Positions 9,654 through 18,627 of a stretch of DNA of 64,000 nt are shown in pieces. The first letter of the stretch is position 1, and every line of letters starts with the position of its first letter. The stretch spans positions 372,001-436,000 of the forward strand of contig NZ_LN831034.1 in NCBI RefSeq assembly GCF_002055535.1, in the 5' to 3' direction. Origin of the DNA: Streptococcus pyogenes (GTDB lineage Bacteria; Bacillota; Bacilli; Lactobacillales; Streptococcaceae). The notes beneath the pieces are model-generated. The model worked only from the letters and a program-made list of their open reading frames with translations. It ran no database searches and was not told where the DNA came from. A program made the position numbers and the translations under genes.

Positions 9654-10511
9654 ATGAATGATTTACTAGCAACAGTCATTACTGGGCTTATTAAAGAAGA
9701 AAACGCTAATGACTATTTTATCCACAAAGAAGGGTTTACCTTTACCTTGTCTAAAGCAGAAGGAGAACGCCAGATTGGTGATATGGTCACAGGCTTTGCC
9801 TATACAGACATAGAGCAAAAGGCACGTCTCACAACCAAAGAGATCCGTTCAACACGGACAAGTTATGGCTGGGGGGAAGTGACAGAGGTTCGTCGTGACC
9901 TAGGCGTTTTTGTCGATACAGGAATTCCAAATAAAGAAATTGTGGTTTCTTTGGACGTGTTGCCTGAGATGAAAGAACTATGGCCTAAAAAAGGGGATAA
10001 ACTTTACATTCGTTTGGATGTGGATAAAAAAGACCGTATTTGGGGACTTCCAGCAGAGCCTGAGGTCTTTCAAAAGATGGCTAGCCCTGCTTACAATAAC
10101 ATGCAAAATCAACATTGGCCAGCAATTGTTTACCGCCTAAAATTAACAGGAACGTTTGTTTACCTGCCTGAAAACAACATGTTGGGCTTTATTCACTCAA
10201 GTGAACGCTACGCAGAACCGCGCTTAGGTCAGGTTTTAGATGCCCGTGTGATTGGGTTTAGAGAGGTCGATCGTACCTTGAATTTATCGTTGAAACCACG
10301 TTCTTTTGAGATGTTGGAGAATGACGCTCAGATGATTGTTACTTATCTGGAAGCCAATGGTGGTTTCATGACTTTAAATGACAAATCAAGTCCAGAAGAG
10401 ATTAAAGCAAGCTTTGGTATTTCAAAAGGCCAGTTTAAAAAAGCCTTGGGTGGATTGATGAAAGCTAAACGTATCAAACAAGACGCCACAGGAACTGAAT
10501 TAATAGGATAA
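9654..10511 (+). CDS. cvfB: S1-domain RNA-binding virulence regulator CvfB
   Basis: The 285-aa protein has repeated S1-like beta-barrels (about 60-220, with segments such as WGEVTEVRRDLGVFVDTG and VIGFREVDRTLNLSLKPR) and a C-terminal winged helix (about 225-285). This is the CvfB/YitL layout. CvfB affects mRNA stability and virulence factor output in streptococci and staphylococci. The SD is weak (AAGAAAGAAAAAAG). Confidence 0.9.
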   Translation: MNDLLATVITGLIKEENANDYFIHKEGFTFTLSKAEGERQIGDMVTGFAYTDIEQKARLTTKEIRSTRTSYGWGEVTEVRRDLGVFVDTGIPNKEIVVSLDVLPEMKELWPKKGDKLYIRLDVDKKDRIWGLPAEPEVFQKMASPAYNNMQNQHWPAIVYRLKLTGTFVYLPENNMLGFIHSSERYAEPRLGQVLDARVIGFREVDRTLNLSLKPRSFEMLENDAQMIVTYLEANGGFMTLNDKSSPEEIKASFGISKGQFKKALGGLMKAKRIKQDATGTELIG

Positions 10512-10516
10512 AAATG

Positions 10517-10540
10517 CTTTGCCACTGGCAAAGTTTTTTG
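10517..10540 (+). terminator. Terminator of cvfB
   Basis: CTTTGCC (10517-10523) pairs with GGCAAAG (10527-10533) and is followed by six T. Confidence 0.85.
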
Positions 10541-10583
10541 TTACAATGAAGACCATTAAGTGAAGAAAAAGGGGATATAGAGA

Positions 10584-11093
10584 ATGGAAAGAGCCATTTT
10601 TGCAGGAGGTTGTTTCTGGTGTATGGTGCAACCTTTTGAGGAGCAAGCAGGTATTTTGTCAGTCAGAAGTGGCTACACAGGTGGGCATCTCCCAAATCCT
10701 AGCTATGAACAAGTTTGTGCCAAAACAACAGGACATACAGAAGCTGTTGAAATTATTTTTGACCCTAAGCAAATCGCTTATAAAGATTTGGTAGAGCTCT
10801 ATTGGACGCAGACGGATCCAACAGACGCCTTTGGGCAATTTGAAGATCGTGGGGACAACTACCGTCCTGTCATTTACTACACAACGGAAAGACAAAAAGA
10901 AATTGCAGAGCAATCAAAAGCAAACTTGCAAGCTTCAGGACGTTTTGACCAACCCATTGTCACCACTATTGAACCAGCAGAGCCATTTTATCTCGCAGAG
11001 GATTATCACCAAGGATTTTATAAAAAGAATCCCAAGCGGTATGCACAAAGCAGTGCTATTCGTCATCAGTTTTTAGAGGAGAATTGGTCATGA
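10584..11093 (+). CDS. msrA: Peptide methionine (S)-S-oxide reductase
   Basis: Repairs oxidised methionine. The 169-aa product starts [13 protein letters not shown], with catalytic Cys10 in GCFWC, and contains the family [16 protein letters not shown] stretch. There is no signal peptide, so it acts in the cytoplasm. AAAAAGGGGATA precedes ATG. Its stop codon overlaps the next start (ATGA). Confidence 0.95.
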
Positions 11094-11305
11094 GAAAATC
11101 ATTTTACAGCTGGCTGATGACACAACGTAACCCTAAATCAAATGAACCTGTGGCGATTTTAGCAGATTTGGTGTTTGATGACACCACTTTTCCAAAGCAT
11201 ACCAATGATTTTGAACTCATTAGTCGGTATCTAGAAGATCAAGCTAGTTTTTCCTTTAATTTAGGTCAATTTGATGAAATCTGGGAAGATTATCTAGCAC
11301 ATTAA
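11090..11305 (+). CDS. YozE-like (UPF0346) small protein
   Basis: A 71-aa acidic protein with the YozE SAM-like pattern ([11 protein letters not shown] near the start, ELISRYLE in the middle, FDEIWEDYL at the end). Function is unknown. ATG 11090 overlaps the msrA stop by 4 nt and has GAGGAG at good spacing. An in-frame ATG two codons upstream is less well placed. It is translationally coupled to msrA. Confidence 0.88.
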
Positions 11306-11316
11306 TACGTGGATAA

Positions 11317-11340
11317 AAAAGAGTCATATCGACTCTTTTG
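11317..11340 (+). terminator. Terminator of msrA-yozE
   Basis: AAAAGAGTC (11317-11325) pairs with GACTCTTTT (11331-11339). Confidence 0.75.
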
Positions 11341-11347
11341 AAGGGTT

Positions 11348-11364
11348 ATCACGTTATTATTACA
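11348..11364 (-). promoter_or_regulatory. Possible VicR (WalR) box
   Basis: Read on the minus strand this is TGTAAT, 5 bases, then CGTGAT. The WalR/VicR consensus is two TGTWAH half-sites with 5-bp spacing; one half is exact and the other has one or two mismatches. It lies about 60 bp upstream of a -10-like TATGAT for the LysM gene. VicR control of this gene is reported in group A streptococcus. Confidence 0.45.
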
Positions 11365-11460
11365 AAATGACATCACTTTCTTTCAAAAAAATGACAAGCT
11401 ACTTTTTTTCTTAAAAATATGCTATGATATAGCTTAGAAAAAAATAAAAAGGAAGCAGAG

Positions 11461-12630
11461 ATGATTATTACTAAAAAGAGCTTATTTGTGACAAGTGTCG
11501 CTTTGTCGTTAGTACCTTTGGCGACAGCGCAGGCACAAGAGTGGACACCACGATCGGTTACAGAAATCAAGTCTGAACTCGTCCTAGTTGATAATGTTTT
11601 TACTTATACTGTAAAATACGGTGACACTTTAAGCACAATTGCTGAAGCAATGGGGATTGATGTGCATGTCTTAGGAGATATTAATCATATTGCTAATATT
11701 GACCTAATTTTTCCAGACACGATCCTAACAGCAAACTACAATCAACACGGTCAGGCAACGAATTTGACGGTTCAAGCACCTGCTTCTAGTCCAGCTAGCG
11801 TTAGTCATGTACCTAGCAGTGAGCCATTACCCCAAGCATCTGCCACCTCTCAACCGACTGTTCCTATGGCACCACCTGCGACACCATCTGATGTCCCAAC
11901 GACACCATTCGCATCTGCAAAGCCAGATAGTTCTGTGACAGCGTCATCTGAGCTCACATCGTCAACGAATGATGTTTCGACTGAGTTGTCTAGCGAATCA
12001 CAAAAGCAGCCAGAAGTACCACAAGAAGCAGTTCCAACTCCTAAAGCAGCTGAAACGACTGAAGTCGAACCTAAGACAGACATCTCAGAAGCCCCAACTT
12101 CAGCTAATAGGCCTGTACCTAACGAGAGTGCTTCAGAAGAAGTTTCTTCTGCGGCCCCAGCACAAGCCCCAGCAGAAAAAGAAGAAACCTCTGCGCCAGC
12201 AGCACAAAAAGCTGTAGCTGACACCACAAGTGTTGCAACCTCAAATGGCCTTTCTTACGCTCCAAACCATGCCTACAATCCAATGAATGCAGGGCTTCAA
12301 CCACAAACAGCAGCCTTCAAAGAAGAAGTGGCTTCTGCCTTTGGTATTACGTCATTTAGTGGTTACCGTCCAGGTGATCCAGGAGATCATGGTAAAGGTT
12401 TGGCCATTGATTTTATGGTGCCTGAAAATTCTGCTCTTGGTGATCAAGTTGCTCAATATGCCATTGACCATATGGCAGAGCGTGGTATTTCATACGTTAT
12501 TTGGAAACAGCGATTCTATGCGCCATTTGCAAGTATTTACGGACCAGCCTACACATGGAACCCCATGCCAGATCGCGGCAGTATTACAGAAAACCATTAT
12601 GATCATGTTCATGTCTCCTTTAATGCTTAA
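11461..12630 (+). CDS. Secreted LysM-domain cell-wall protein (42-kDa type)
   Basis: An exported wall-associated protein of 389 aa. It has a signal peptide (cleavage near AQAQ-E, residue 25), one LysM peptidoglycan-binding domain (about 47-90, YTVKYGDTLSTIAEAMGI), a long Pro/Ala/Ser/Thr/Glu-rich linker (95-260) and a conserved C-terminal domain (265-389). That domain contains SGYRPGDPGDHGKGLAIDF and a final HYDHVHVSF. The His/Asp pattern recalls peptidase M15/ARB-07466-like domains, so a peptidoglycan-hydrolytic role is possible. The preceding sequence has AAAAGGAAG. It is monocistronic. Confidence 0.85.
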   Translation: MIITKKSLFVTSVALSLVPLATAQAQEWTPRSVTEIKSELVLVDNVFTYTVKYGDTLSTIAEAMGIDVHVLGDINHIANIDLIFPDTILTANYNQHGQATNLTVQAPASSPASVSHVPSSEPLPQASATSQPTVPMAPPATPSDVPTTPFASAKPDSSVTASSELTSSTNDVSTELSSESQKQPEVPQEAVPTPKAAETTEVEPKTDISEAPTSANRPVPNESASEEVSSAAPAQAPAEKEETSAPAAQKAVADTTSVATSNGLSYAPNHAYNPMNAGLQPQTAAFKEEVASAFGITSFSGYRPGDPGDHGKGLAIDFMVPENSALGDQVAQYAIDHMAERGISYVIWKQRFYAPFASIYGPAYTWNPMPDRGSITENHYDHVHVSFNA

Positions 12631-12943
12631 TTCATGCTATTAAAAAAACTCACGTTTAGGCGTGAGTTTTTTGACAATTCTGACAGAGTAAGCCCTATAA
12701 GAGGCTGAGATACGCTTTTAATACCTGTTGTTTTTCTCACCCTTTAGACAGTTTTAACGTTATGTCTAAAAGAGATGGTTTTTATTAGCGCAAATATGGG
12801 TTTAGGGGTAAAATAAAGGTAATTAACCTGATATGATCATGATAAAGGTAGAAGAATACCTATTATTTCGTGACAACTGAGCAATCTGCCTTACCTTTGG
12901 AGTGATGATATCACTTTGCTTGACTATTCAAGGAGGTCTTGAA
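12631..12943 (+). other. Intergenic region before the oleate hydratase gene
   Basis: A terminator sits at 12643-12672. The remaining 270 nt are an AT-rich leader/promoter region with GGTAAAATAAAGG near 12808. No gene and no recognised riboswitch was found. Confidence 0.5.
12643..12672 (+). terminator. Terminator of the LysM gene
   Basis: AAAAAACTCACG (12643-12654) pairs with CGTGAGTTTTTT (12661-12672). Confidence 0.9.
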
Positions 12944-14716
12944 ATGTATTATACTAGTGGTAATTACGAAGCTTTTGCAACACCTCGAAAACCTGAAGGG
13001 GTAGATCAGAAATCAGCTTATATTGTTGGTACTGGTTTAGCTGGTTTAGCAGCAGCTGTTTTCCTTATTCGCGATGGGCATATGGCTGGGGAACGCATTC
13101 ATCTGTTTGAGGAATTGCCTTTAGCAGGTGGTTCTTTAGATGGTATTGAAAAGCCTCATCTTGGTTTTGTGACCCGTGGTGGTCGTGAGATGGAAAATCA
13201 TTTTGAGTGTATGTGGGACATGTATCGGTCTATTCCCTCACTGGAAATTCCCGGTGCGTCTTATTTAGATGAATTTTATTGGTTGGATAAGGATGATCCT
13301 AACTCATCCAACTGTCGTTTGATTCACAAGAGAGGAAATCGTGTGGATGATGACGGCCAGTATACGCTCGGTAAACAGTCAAAAGAATTAATCCATTTAA
13401 TCATGAAGACAGAAGAATCTCTAGGAGACCAAACCATTGAAGAGTTCTTCTCAGAAGATTTCTTTAAGAGTAATTTTTGGGTGTATTGGGCAACCATGTT
13501 TGCTTTTGAAAAATGGCATTCTGCTGTAGAAATGCGACGCTATGCGATGAGGTTTATCCACCATATTGATGGTTTGCCAGATTTCACCTCCCTCAAGTTC
13601 AACAAATATAACCAATATGACTCTATGGTCAAACCGATTATTGCTTACCTAGAATCACACGACGTTGACATCCAATTTGACACAAAAGTCACTGATATTC
13701 AGGTGGAGCAAACAGCTGGTAAAAAGGTAGCAAAAACCATCCATATGACGGTGTCTGGGGAGGCTAAGGCGATTGAGCTAACACCTGATGATTTGGTTTT
13801 TGTGACCAATGGTTCTATTACTGAAAGCAGCACATACGGTAGTCATCACGAAGTGGCTAAGCCAACCAAAGCGTTAGGTGGTTCTTGGAATTTATGGGAA
13901 AATCTAGCTGCTCAATCAGATGATTTTGGTCATCCTAAAGTGTTTTACCAGGACTTGCCTGCTGAAAGCTGGTTTGTGTCTGCTACAGCAACCATAAAAC
14001 ACCCAGCTATCGAGCCTTATATAGAACGTTTGACCCACCGTGACTTGCACGATGGCAAAGTGAACACTGGCGGCATCATCACTATTACAGATTCTAACTG
14101 GATGATGAGCTTTGCCATTCACCGTCAACCTCATTTTAAAGAACAAAAAGAAAATGAGACCACTGTCTGGATTTACGGTCTTTATTCCAATAGTGAGGGC
14201 AATTACGTCCACAAGAAAATTGAGGAGTGTACAGGTCAAGAAATCACAGAAGAATGGTTGTACCACCTTGGGGTACCTGTTGATAAAATCAAGGACTTAG
14301 CGAGTCAGGACTATATCAATACAGTTCCTGTTTACATGCCTTATATTACGAGTTACTTTATGCCACGCGTCAAAGGAGACCGTCCGAAAGTTATCCCAGA
14401 TGGTTCAGTCAACTTGGCCTTTATTGGTAACTTTGCGGAATCTCCATCTCGAGATACGGTCTTTACGACTGAGTATTCTATTCGTACTGCCATGGAAGCA
14501 GTGTATAGCTTCTTGAATGTGGAACGAGGCATCCCAGAAGTCTTTAATTCAGCCTATGATATTCGTGAATTGCTCAAAGCCTTTTATTACCTTAATGATA
14601 AAAAGGCAATCAAGGATATGGATTTGCCAATTCCTGCACTGATTGAGAAAATCGGACATAAAAAAATCAAGGATACCTTTATCGAAGAATTGCTCAAAGA
14701 TGCTAATCTTATGTAA
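12944..14716 (+). CDS. sph: Oleate hydratase (67-kDa myosin-cross-reactive antigen family)
   Basis: FAD-binding enzyme that adds water to the cis-9 double bond of oleic and linoleic acids, giving 10-hydroxy fatty acids, probably for detoxification. The 590-aa protein shows the dinucleotide motif GTGLAGLAAA (29-38), an acidic E at FEELPLAGG, and family segments such as RGGREMENHFEC and GNFAESPSRDTVFTTEYSIRTAMEAVY near the C-terminus. ATG 12944 has AAGGAGG 8 nt upstream. An upstream in-frame ATG at 12902 has no such site. Confidence 0.95.
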   Translation: MYYTSGNYEAFATPRKPEGVDQKSAYIVGTGLAGLAAAVFLIRDGHMAGERIHLFEELPLAGGSLDGIEKPHLGFVTRGGREMENHFECMWDMYRSIPSLEIPGASYLDEFYWLDKDDPNSSNCRLIHKRGNRVDDDGQYTLGKQSKELIHLIMKTEESLGDQTIEEFFSEDFFKSNFWVYWATMFAFEKWHSAVEMRRYAMRFIHHIDGLPDFTSLKFNKYNQYDSMVKPIIAYLESHDVDIQFDTKVTDIQVEQTAGKKVAKTIHMTVSGEAKAIELTPDDLVFVTNGSITESSTYGSHHEVAKPTKALGGSWNLWENLAAQSDDFGHPKVFYQDLPAESWFVSATATIKHPAIEPYIERLTHRDLHDGKVNTGGIITITDSNWMMSFAIHRQPHFKEQKENETTVWIYGLYSNSEGNYVHKKIEECTGQEITEEWLYHLGVPVDKIKDLASQDYINTVPVYMPYITSYFMPRVKGDRPKVIPDGSVNLAFIGNFAESPSRDTVFTTEYSIRTAMEAVYSFLNVERGIPEVFNSAYDIRELLKAFYYLNDKKAIKDMDLPIPALIEKIGHKKIKDTFIEELLKDANLM

Positions 14717-14735
14717 CATGCCTTAGAGTAGTTAA

Positions 14736-14766
14736 AGCTGATAAGTTTAGGCTTATCAGCTTTTTT
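14736..14766 (+). terminator. Terminator of the oleate hydratase gene
   Basis: AGCTGATAAG (14736-14745) pairs with CTTATCAGCT (14752-14761), followed by six T. Confidence 0.9.
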
Positions 14767-14874
14767 GATGATTTATAGAAAAGTGATAAAGGAAAAGTCT
14801 GACGTGAACGTCACATAAGAATTTAAAATTTGTTATAATGTAAGCAATAAAGATGAAAGAAAGAGGGACTCTAT

Positions 14875-15927
14875 TTGCAAGAGTATTCTATTGACATTAC
14901 CTTAACCCATCCTGATGATGTTTTAGCTCTTTTTGGTAGCAACGAGCGTCATTTGAAGCTAATAGAAGCTCATTTAGGAGTTATTGTTCACGCAAGAACC
15001 GAGCGAGTCCAAGTGATTGGTGATGATGAAGAAGCTGTGGAATTGGCTCGATTGACCATCAAAGCCCTACTGGTTCTAGTGGGTCGTGGCATGGTGGTCA
15101 ACACATCAGATGTGGTGACAGCTTTATCTATGGCAGAATCTCATCAGATTGACCAATTTATGGCGCTTTATGAAGAAGAAATCATTAAAGATAACTATGG
15201 TAAGGCAATACGAGTCAAAACATTAGGTCAAAAAACCTATGTTGATAGTGTCAAACGTCATGATGTGGTTTTTGGTGTAGGACCTGCAGGGACAGGTAAA
15301 ACCTTCTTAGCTGTTACGCTTGCAGTCACTGCTCTGAAAAGAGGACAGGTAAAGCGTATTATTTTGACGCGTCCTGCGGTAGAAGCTGGCGAAAGCCTAG
15401 GTTTTTTACCAGGCGATTTGAAAGAAAAGGTGGATCCTTACCTCAGACCTGTTTACGATGCCCTTTATCACATTTTAGGCAAGGAACAAACCACACGCCT
15501 GATGGAACGAGATGTGATTGAGATTGCTCCGTTAGCTTATATGCGAGGTCGTACTCTGGATGACGCTTTTGTTATCTTAGATGAGGCTCAAAACACGACC
15601 ATCATGCAAATGAAGATGTTTTTGACCCGTCTTGGTTTTAATTCTAAAATGATTGTCAATGGAGATACGAGTCAGATTGACCTCCCTCGAAATGTCAAGT
15701 CTGGTTTGATTGATGCTACTCAGAAATTACAAGGCATTAAACAGATTGATTTTGTCTATTTCTCTGCTAAGGATGTTGTCCGACATCCTGTTGTGGCTGA
15801 TATTATCAAGGCTTATGAAACGTCCTCAGAGGAGATGAAGGACTTACTAAAACCTAAGGCTAGTGACGTTGAAGCTGATTACCAGCCAGGCTTGACAAAA
15901 TACCCTGTGATCGGTCAAGAGCACTAA
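14875..15927 (+). CDS. phoH: PhoH-family ATPase
   Basis: A 350-aa P-loop ATPase of the PhoH/YbeZ family. The N-terminal KH-like part (1-110) is followed by the ATPase domain with Walker A GPAGTGKT (about 136-143) and Walker B FVILDEAQN (about 236-244). The start is TTG with AGAGGG 7 nt upstream; no ATG fits. In many bacteria this gene neighbours ybeY, as it nearly does here (one gene between), which suggests a role in rRNA or RNA metabolism. The promoter TATAAT is near 14834. Confidence 0.92.
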   Translation: MQEYSIDITLTHPDDVLALFGSNERHLKLIEAHLGVIVHARTERVQVIGDDEEAVELARLTIKALLVLVGRGMVVNTSDVVTALSMAESHQIDQFMALYEEEIIKDNYGKAIRVKTLGQKTYVDSVKRHDVVFGVGPAGTGKTFLAVTLAVTALKRGQVKRIILTRPAVEAGESLGFLPGDLKEKVDPYLRPVYDALYHILGKEQTTRLMERDVIEIAPLAYMRGRTLDDAFVILDEAQNTTIMQMKMFLTRLGFNSKMIVNGDTSQIDLPRNVKSGLIDATQKLQGIKQIDFVYFSAKDVVRHPVVADIIKAYETSSEEMKDLLKPKASDVEADYQPGLTKYPVIGQEH

Positions 15928-15972
15928 GACTTTTACGATGATGTTTAATATGGCCTTTTTAAGGAGGATTCT

Positions 15973-16548
15973 ATGGATGATTTAACCAAAGCTATTATGG
16001 CAGATGAGGCTAATCTCTCCTATACCGAAAGAGGTATTTTTCCTTTATATGATGCTCCTCAAACAGCTAGGATTATTATTGTTGGCCAAGCTCCTGGAAT
16101 AGTAGCTCAAGGAACCAAACTTTACTGGAATGATCGTAGTGGCATCCGCTTACGAGACTGGCTAGGTGTGGACAATGACACCTTTTACCACTCAGGATTG
16201 TTTGGCATTATCCCTATGGATTTCTATTATCCTGGTAAGGGAAAATCCGGTGACTTACCACCTAGAGAAGGTTTTGCGGCTAAGTGGCACCCGCCATTAA
16301 GAGCATTGATGCCAGAAGTTGAATTGACGATTTTGGTTGGTCGCTATGCTCAGGACTTTTACCTTGGTAACAAGGCTTACAAAACCTTAACTGAAACAGT
16401 CCGTCACTTTGAGGATTACTTGCCAGACTATTTTCCACTTGTTCATCCTTCTCCAAGAAACCAATTGTGGTTAGCTAAGAACCCCTGGTTTGAGCAGGAT
16501 TTATTACCTATCTTGCAAAAACGTGTGGAGGCAATTCTAACCAAATAG
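15973..16548 (+). CDS. Uracil-DNA glycosylase superfamily protein
   Basis: The 191-aa protein has UDG-superfamily landmarks: IIVGQAPG (about 35-42), GIIPMDFYYPG (about 75-85) and the late active-site motif HPSPRN (158-163). It is not the classical Ung family and is closer to the short mismatch/uracil glycosylase-like group. It probably removes damaged or deaminated bases. AAGGAGG precedes ATG. The exact substrate cannot be read from sequence. Confidence 0.8.
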   Translation: MDDLTKAIMADEANLSYTERGIFPLYDAPQTARIIIVGQAPGIVAQGTKLYWNDRSGIRLRDWLGVDNDTFYHSGLFGIIPMDFYYPGKGKSGDLPPREGFAAKWHPPLRALMPEVELTILVGRYAQDFYLGNKAYKTLTETVRHFEDYLPDYFPLVHPSPRNQLWLAKNPWFEQDLLPILQKRVEAILTK

Positions 16549-16587
16549 GCCCTGATTTACCTAGCATTCCCATTTTTAAGGGGCTTG

Positions 16588-16706
16588 TGGTATAATGGGT
16601 AAATAACAAATGCTGATTGAAAGGATAAGGGAAATTATCTGTCAGATAATAATGGGTGCCCAACATACCAAATGAGGTGGGCAGCCCTTCCCTAACAATT
16701 AACCTT
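16588..16706 (+). promoter_or_regulatory. ybeY promoter and folded leader with looped-out Shine-Dalgarno
   Basis: Extended -10 TGGTATAAT (16588-16596). The leader has SD AAAGGA (16620-16625), then a closed three-way junction. Its closing stem is AGGGAA (16628-16633) with TTCCCT (16688-16693). It encloses hairpin ATTATC/GATAAT (16634-16650) and hairpin GGGTGCCCA with TGGGCAGCCC (16654-16687). Thirteen nt separate the structure from ATG, and no SD lies in them. Confidence 0.6.
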
Positions 16707-17204
16707 ATGTATATCGAGATGATTGACGAAACGGGACAAGTTTCGCAAGAGATTATGGAGCAAACACTTGATTTGCTCAATTTTGCTGCTCAAAAGACGG
16801 GCAAAGAAGAAAAAGAAATGTCTGTGACCTTTGTGACCAATGAAAGAAGTCATGAACTCAACTTAGAATACCGAGATACTGATCGTCCAACAGATGTGAT
16901 TTCTCTAGAATATAAGCCAGAAACGCCTATTTTATTTAGTCAAGAGGATTTGGCTGCTGATCCTAGTTTGGCAGAGATGATGGCAGAGTTTGATGCTTAT
17001 ATTGGCGAATTGTTTATTTCTATTGACAAGGCGCGTGAGCAGTCCCAAGAATATGGGCACTCTTTTGAGCGTGAAATGGGATTTTTGGCTGTTCATGGAT
17101 TCTTACATATTAATGGGTATGATCACTACACCCTTGAAGAAGAAAAAGAGATGTTTACCTTACAGGAAGAGATTTTGACTGCTTATGGCCTTACACGACA
17201 ATAA
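16707..17204 (+). CDS. ybeY: Endoribonuclease YbeY
   Basis: Single-strand RNase for 16S rRNA 3'-end maturation and ribosome quality control. The 165-aa protein carries the zinc motif [11 protein letters not shown] (130-140), with His130, His134 and His140. ATG 16707 begins the canonical MYIEMID; an in-frame GTG at 16656 lies inside the folded leader and would add 17 unrelated residues. No SD is adjacent to the chosen start. It overlaps dgkA by 20 nt. Confidence 0.93.
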
Positions 17205-17592
17205 TACCACCAAACGGAAATGGAAAAACAGAACCATTACCTCAAGCTTGGAGTTTGCCTTGACAGGGGTTTTCACAGCTTTTAAGGAAGAACGCAATCT
17301 CAGAAGCCACCTTTTGTCTGCCTGTTTAGCTTGTGTTGCTGGTTTATTTTTTAGCATTTCAGCCATCGAATGGTTATTTTTACTTCTAGCCATTTTTTTG
17401 GTCATTACCTTAGAAATTGTCAATTCTGCTATTGAAAATGTAGTTGATTTGGCTAGTGACTATCACTTTTCTATGCTAGCTAAAAATGCCAAGGATATGG
17501 CAGCAGGTGCTGTTTTGATGATTTCTGGCTATGCTGTCTTGACAGGACTTATTATTTTTATTCCTAAAATTTGGAATATTTTCGTTCATTAA
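17185..17592 (+). CDS. dgkA: Undecaprenol kinase / diacylglycerol kinase family
   Basis: A small membrane kinase of 135 aa with three membrane helices and the family motif [16 protein letters not shown] (about 72-87), which binds ATP and metal. In Gram-positives this enzyme phosphorylates undecaprenol and feeds the wall-precursor carrier. The start lies within the end of ybeY, with GGAAGAG upstream. ybeY-dgkA-era is the usual streptococcal order. Confidence 0.93.
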
Positions 17593-17610
17593 AAAGAAAG
17601 GAATGGGCTA

Positions 17611-17711
17611 TCCTATGTGATGATGGCATAGGAGAATAAGGAAAGGACAAGACGGTTAAGCTTAGTGACAAGCTTGATCTGAAGCCCTACCGTTAAAGCC
17701 CGTAATTATCT
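17611..17711 (+). promoter_or_regulatory. era leader with two hairpins and looped-out Shine-Dalgarno
   Basis: Hairpin 1 is TCCTATG/CATAGGA (17611-17633). The SD GGAAAGGA is at 17640-17647. Hairpin 2 has outer stem GACGGT (17651-17656) with ACCGTT (17689-17694) and inner stem AAGCTT/AAGCTT (17658-17675). The start codon lies 17 nt beyond the structure, with no SD in between. Confidence 0.55.
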
Positions 17712-18608
17712 ATGTTTAAATCAGGCTTTGTAGCCATTCTTGGTCGTCCAAATGTTGGCAAATCCACCTTTTTAAATCACGTCATGGGGCAAAAAATTGC
17801 CATCATGAGTGACAAGGCTCAGACCACCCGTAATAAAATTATGGGCATTTACACCACAGAAACAGAACAAATTGTCTTTATTGATACGCCAGGTATTCAT
17901 AAACCAAAGACCGCCCTTGGTGATTTTATGGTTGAATCTGCTTATAGTACTTTACGTGAAGTTGAGACGGTTCTTTTCATGGTTCCTGCCGATGAAAAGC
18001 GTGGTAAGGGTGACGACATGATTATCGAGCGGCTAAAAGCAGCTAAGATTCCCGTTATTTTAGTCATCAACAAAATTGATAAGGTTCATCCAGACCAACT
18101 TTTGGAACAGATTGATGACTTCCATAGCCAAATGGATTTTAAAGAAGTGGTCCCAATTTCTGCCCTAGAAGGTAATAATGTGCCAACTTTGATCAAGTTA
18201 TTAACTGATAATCTTGAAGAAGGTTTCCAATATTTTCCAGAAGATCAGATTACTGATCATCCAGAACGTTTCCTTGTGTCAGAAATGGTTCGTGAGAAGG
18301 TACTGCATTTGACGCAACAAGAGGTTCCACATTCCGTAGCTGTTGTTGTCGAATCCATGAAGCGAGATGAAGAGACTGATAAAGTGCATATCCGTGCAAC
18401 CATTATGGTGGAGCGCGATAGCCAAAAAGGCATCATCATTGGAAAACAAGGAGCCATGCTCAAAAAAATCGGAAAAATGGCGCGCCGTGATATTGAACTC
18501 ATGTTAGGCGACAAGGTCTACTTAGAAACGTGGGTCAAAGTCAAGAAAAACTGGCGGGATAAAAAGCTTGATTTAGCTGATTTTGGCTATAATGAGAAAG
18601 AATACTAA
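17712..18608 (+). CDS. era: GTPase Era
   Basis: Essential GTPase that assembles the 30S subunit by binding the 16S rRNA 3' end. The 298 aa include G1 GRPNVGKS (11-18), G3 DTPGIH, G4 NKID, and the KH domain with [15 protein letters not shown] (about 236-250). The start is fixed by the conserved N-terminus ([19 protein letters not shown]), although the 17 nt before it lack an SD. The end runs close to the NUDIX gene. Confidence 0.97.
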
Positions 18609-18627
18609 CATAGTAAAGCGAGATCAT

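Noticed and set aside
12690..12760. GGCTGAGATACG...AATACCTG resembles parts of a TPP riboswitch
   Set aside because: The conserved CCUGAU...GGAUAAUGCC half is missing and the downstream gene is oleate hydratase, so this looks like chance.
13000..15000. Search for tRNA or rRNA genes in this and other core gaps
   Set aside because: No cloverleaf with CCA-proximal pairing or rRNA-like conserved stretch was seen by eye anywhere in the window.
16656..16706. GTG-initiated N-terminal extension of YbeY
   Set aside because: It lies inside the folded leader, has no SD, and adds residues absent from the family.
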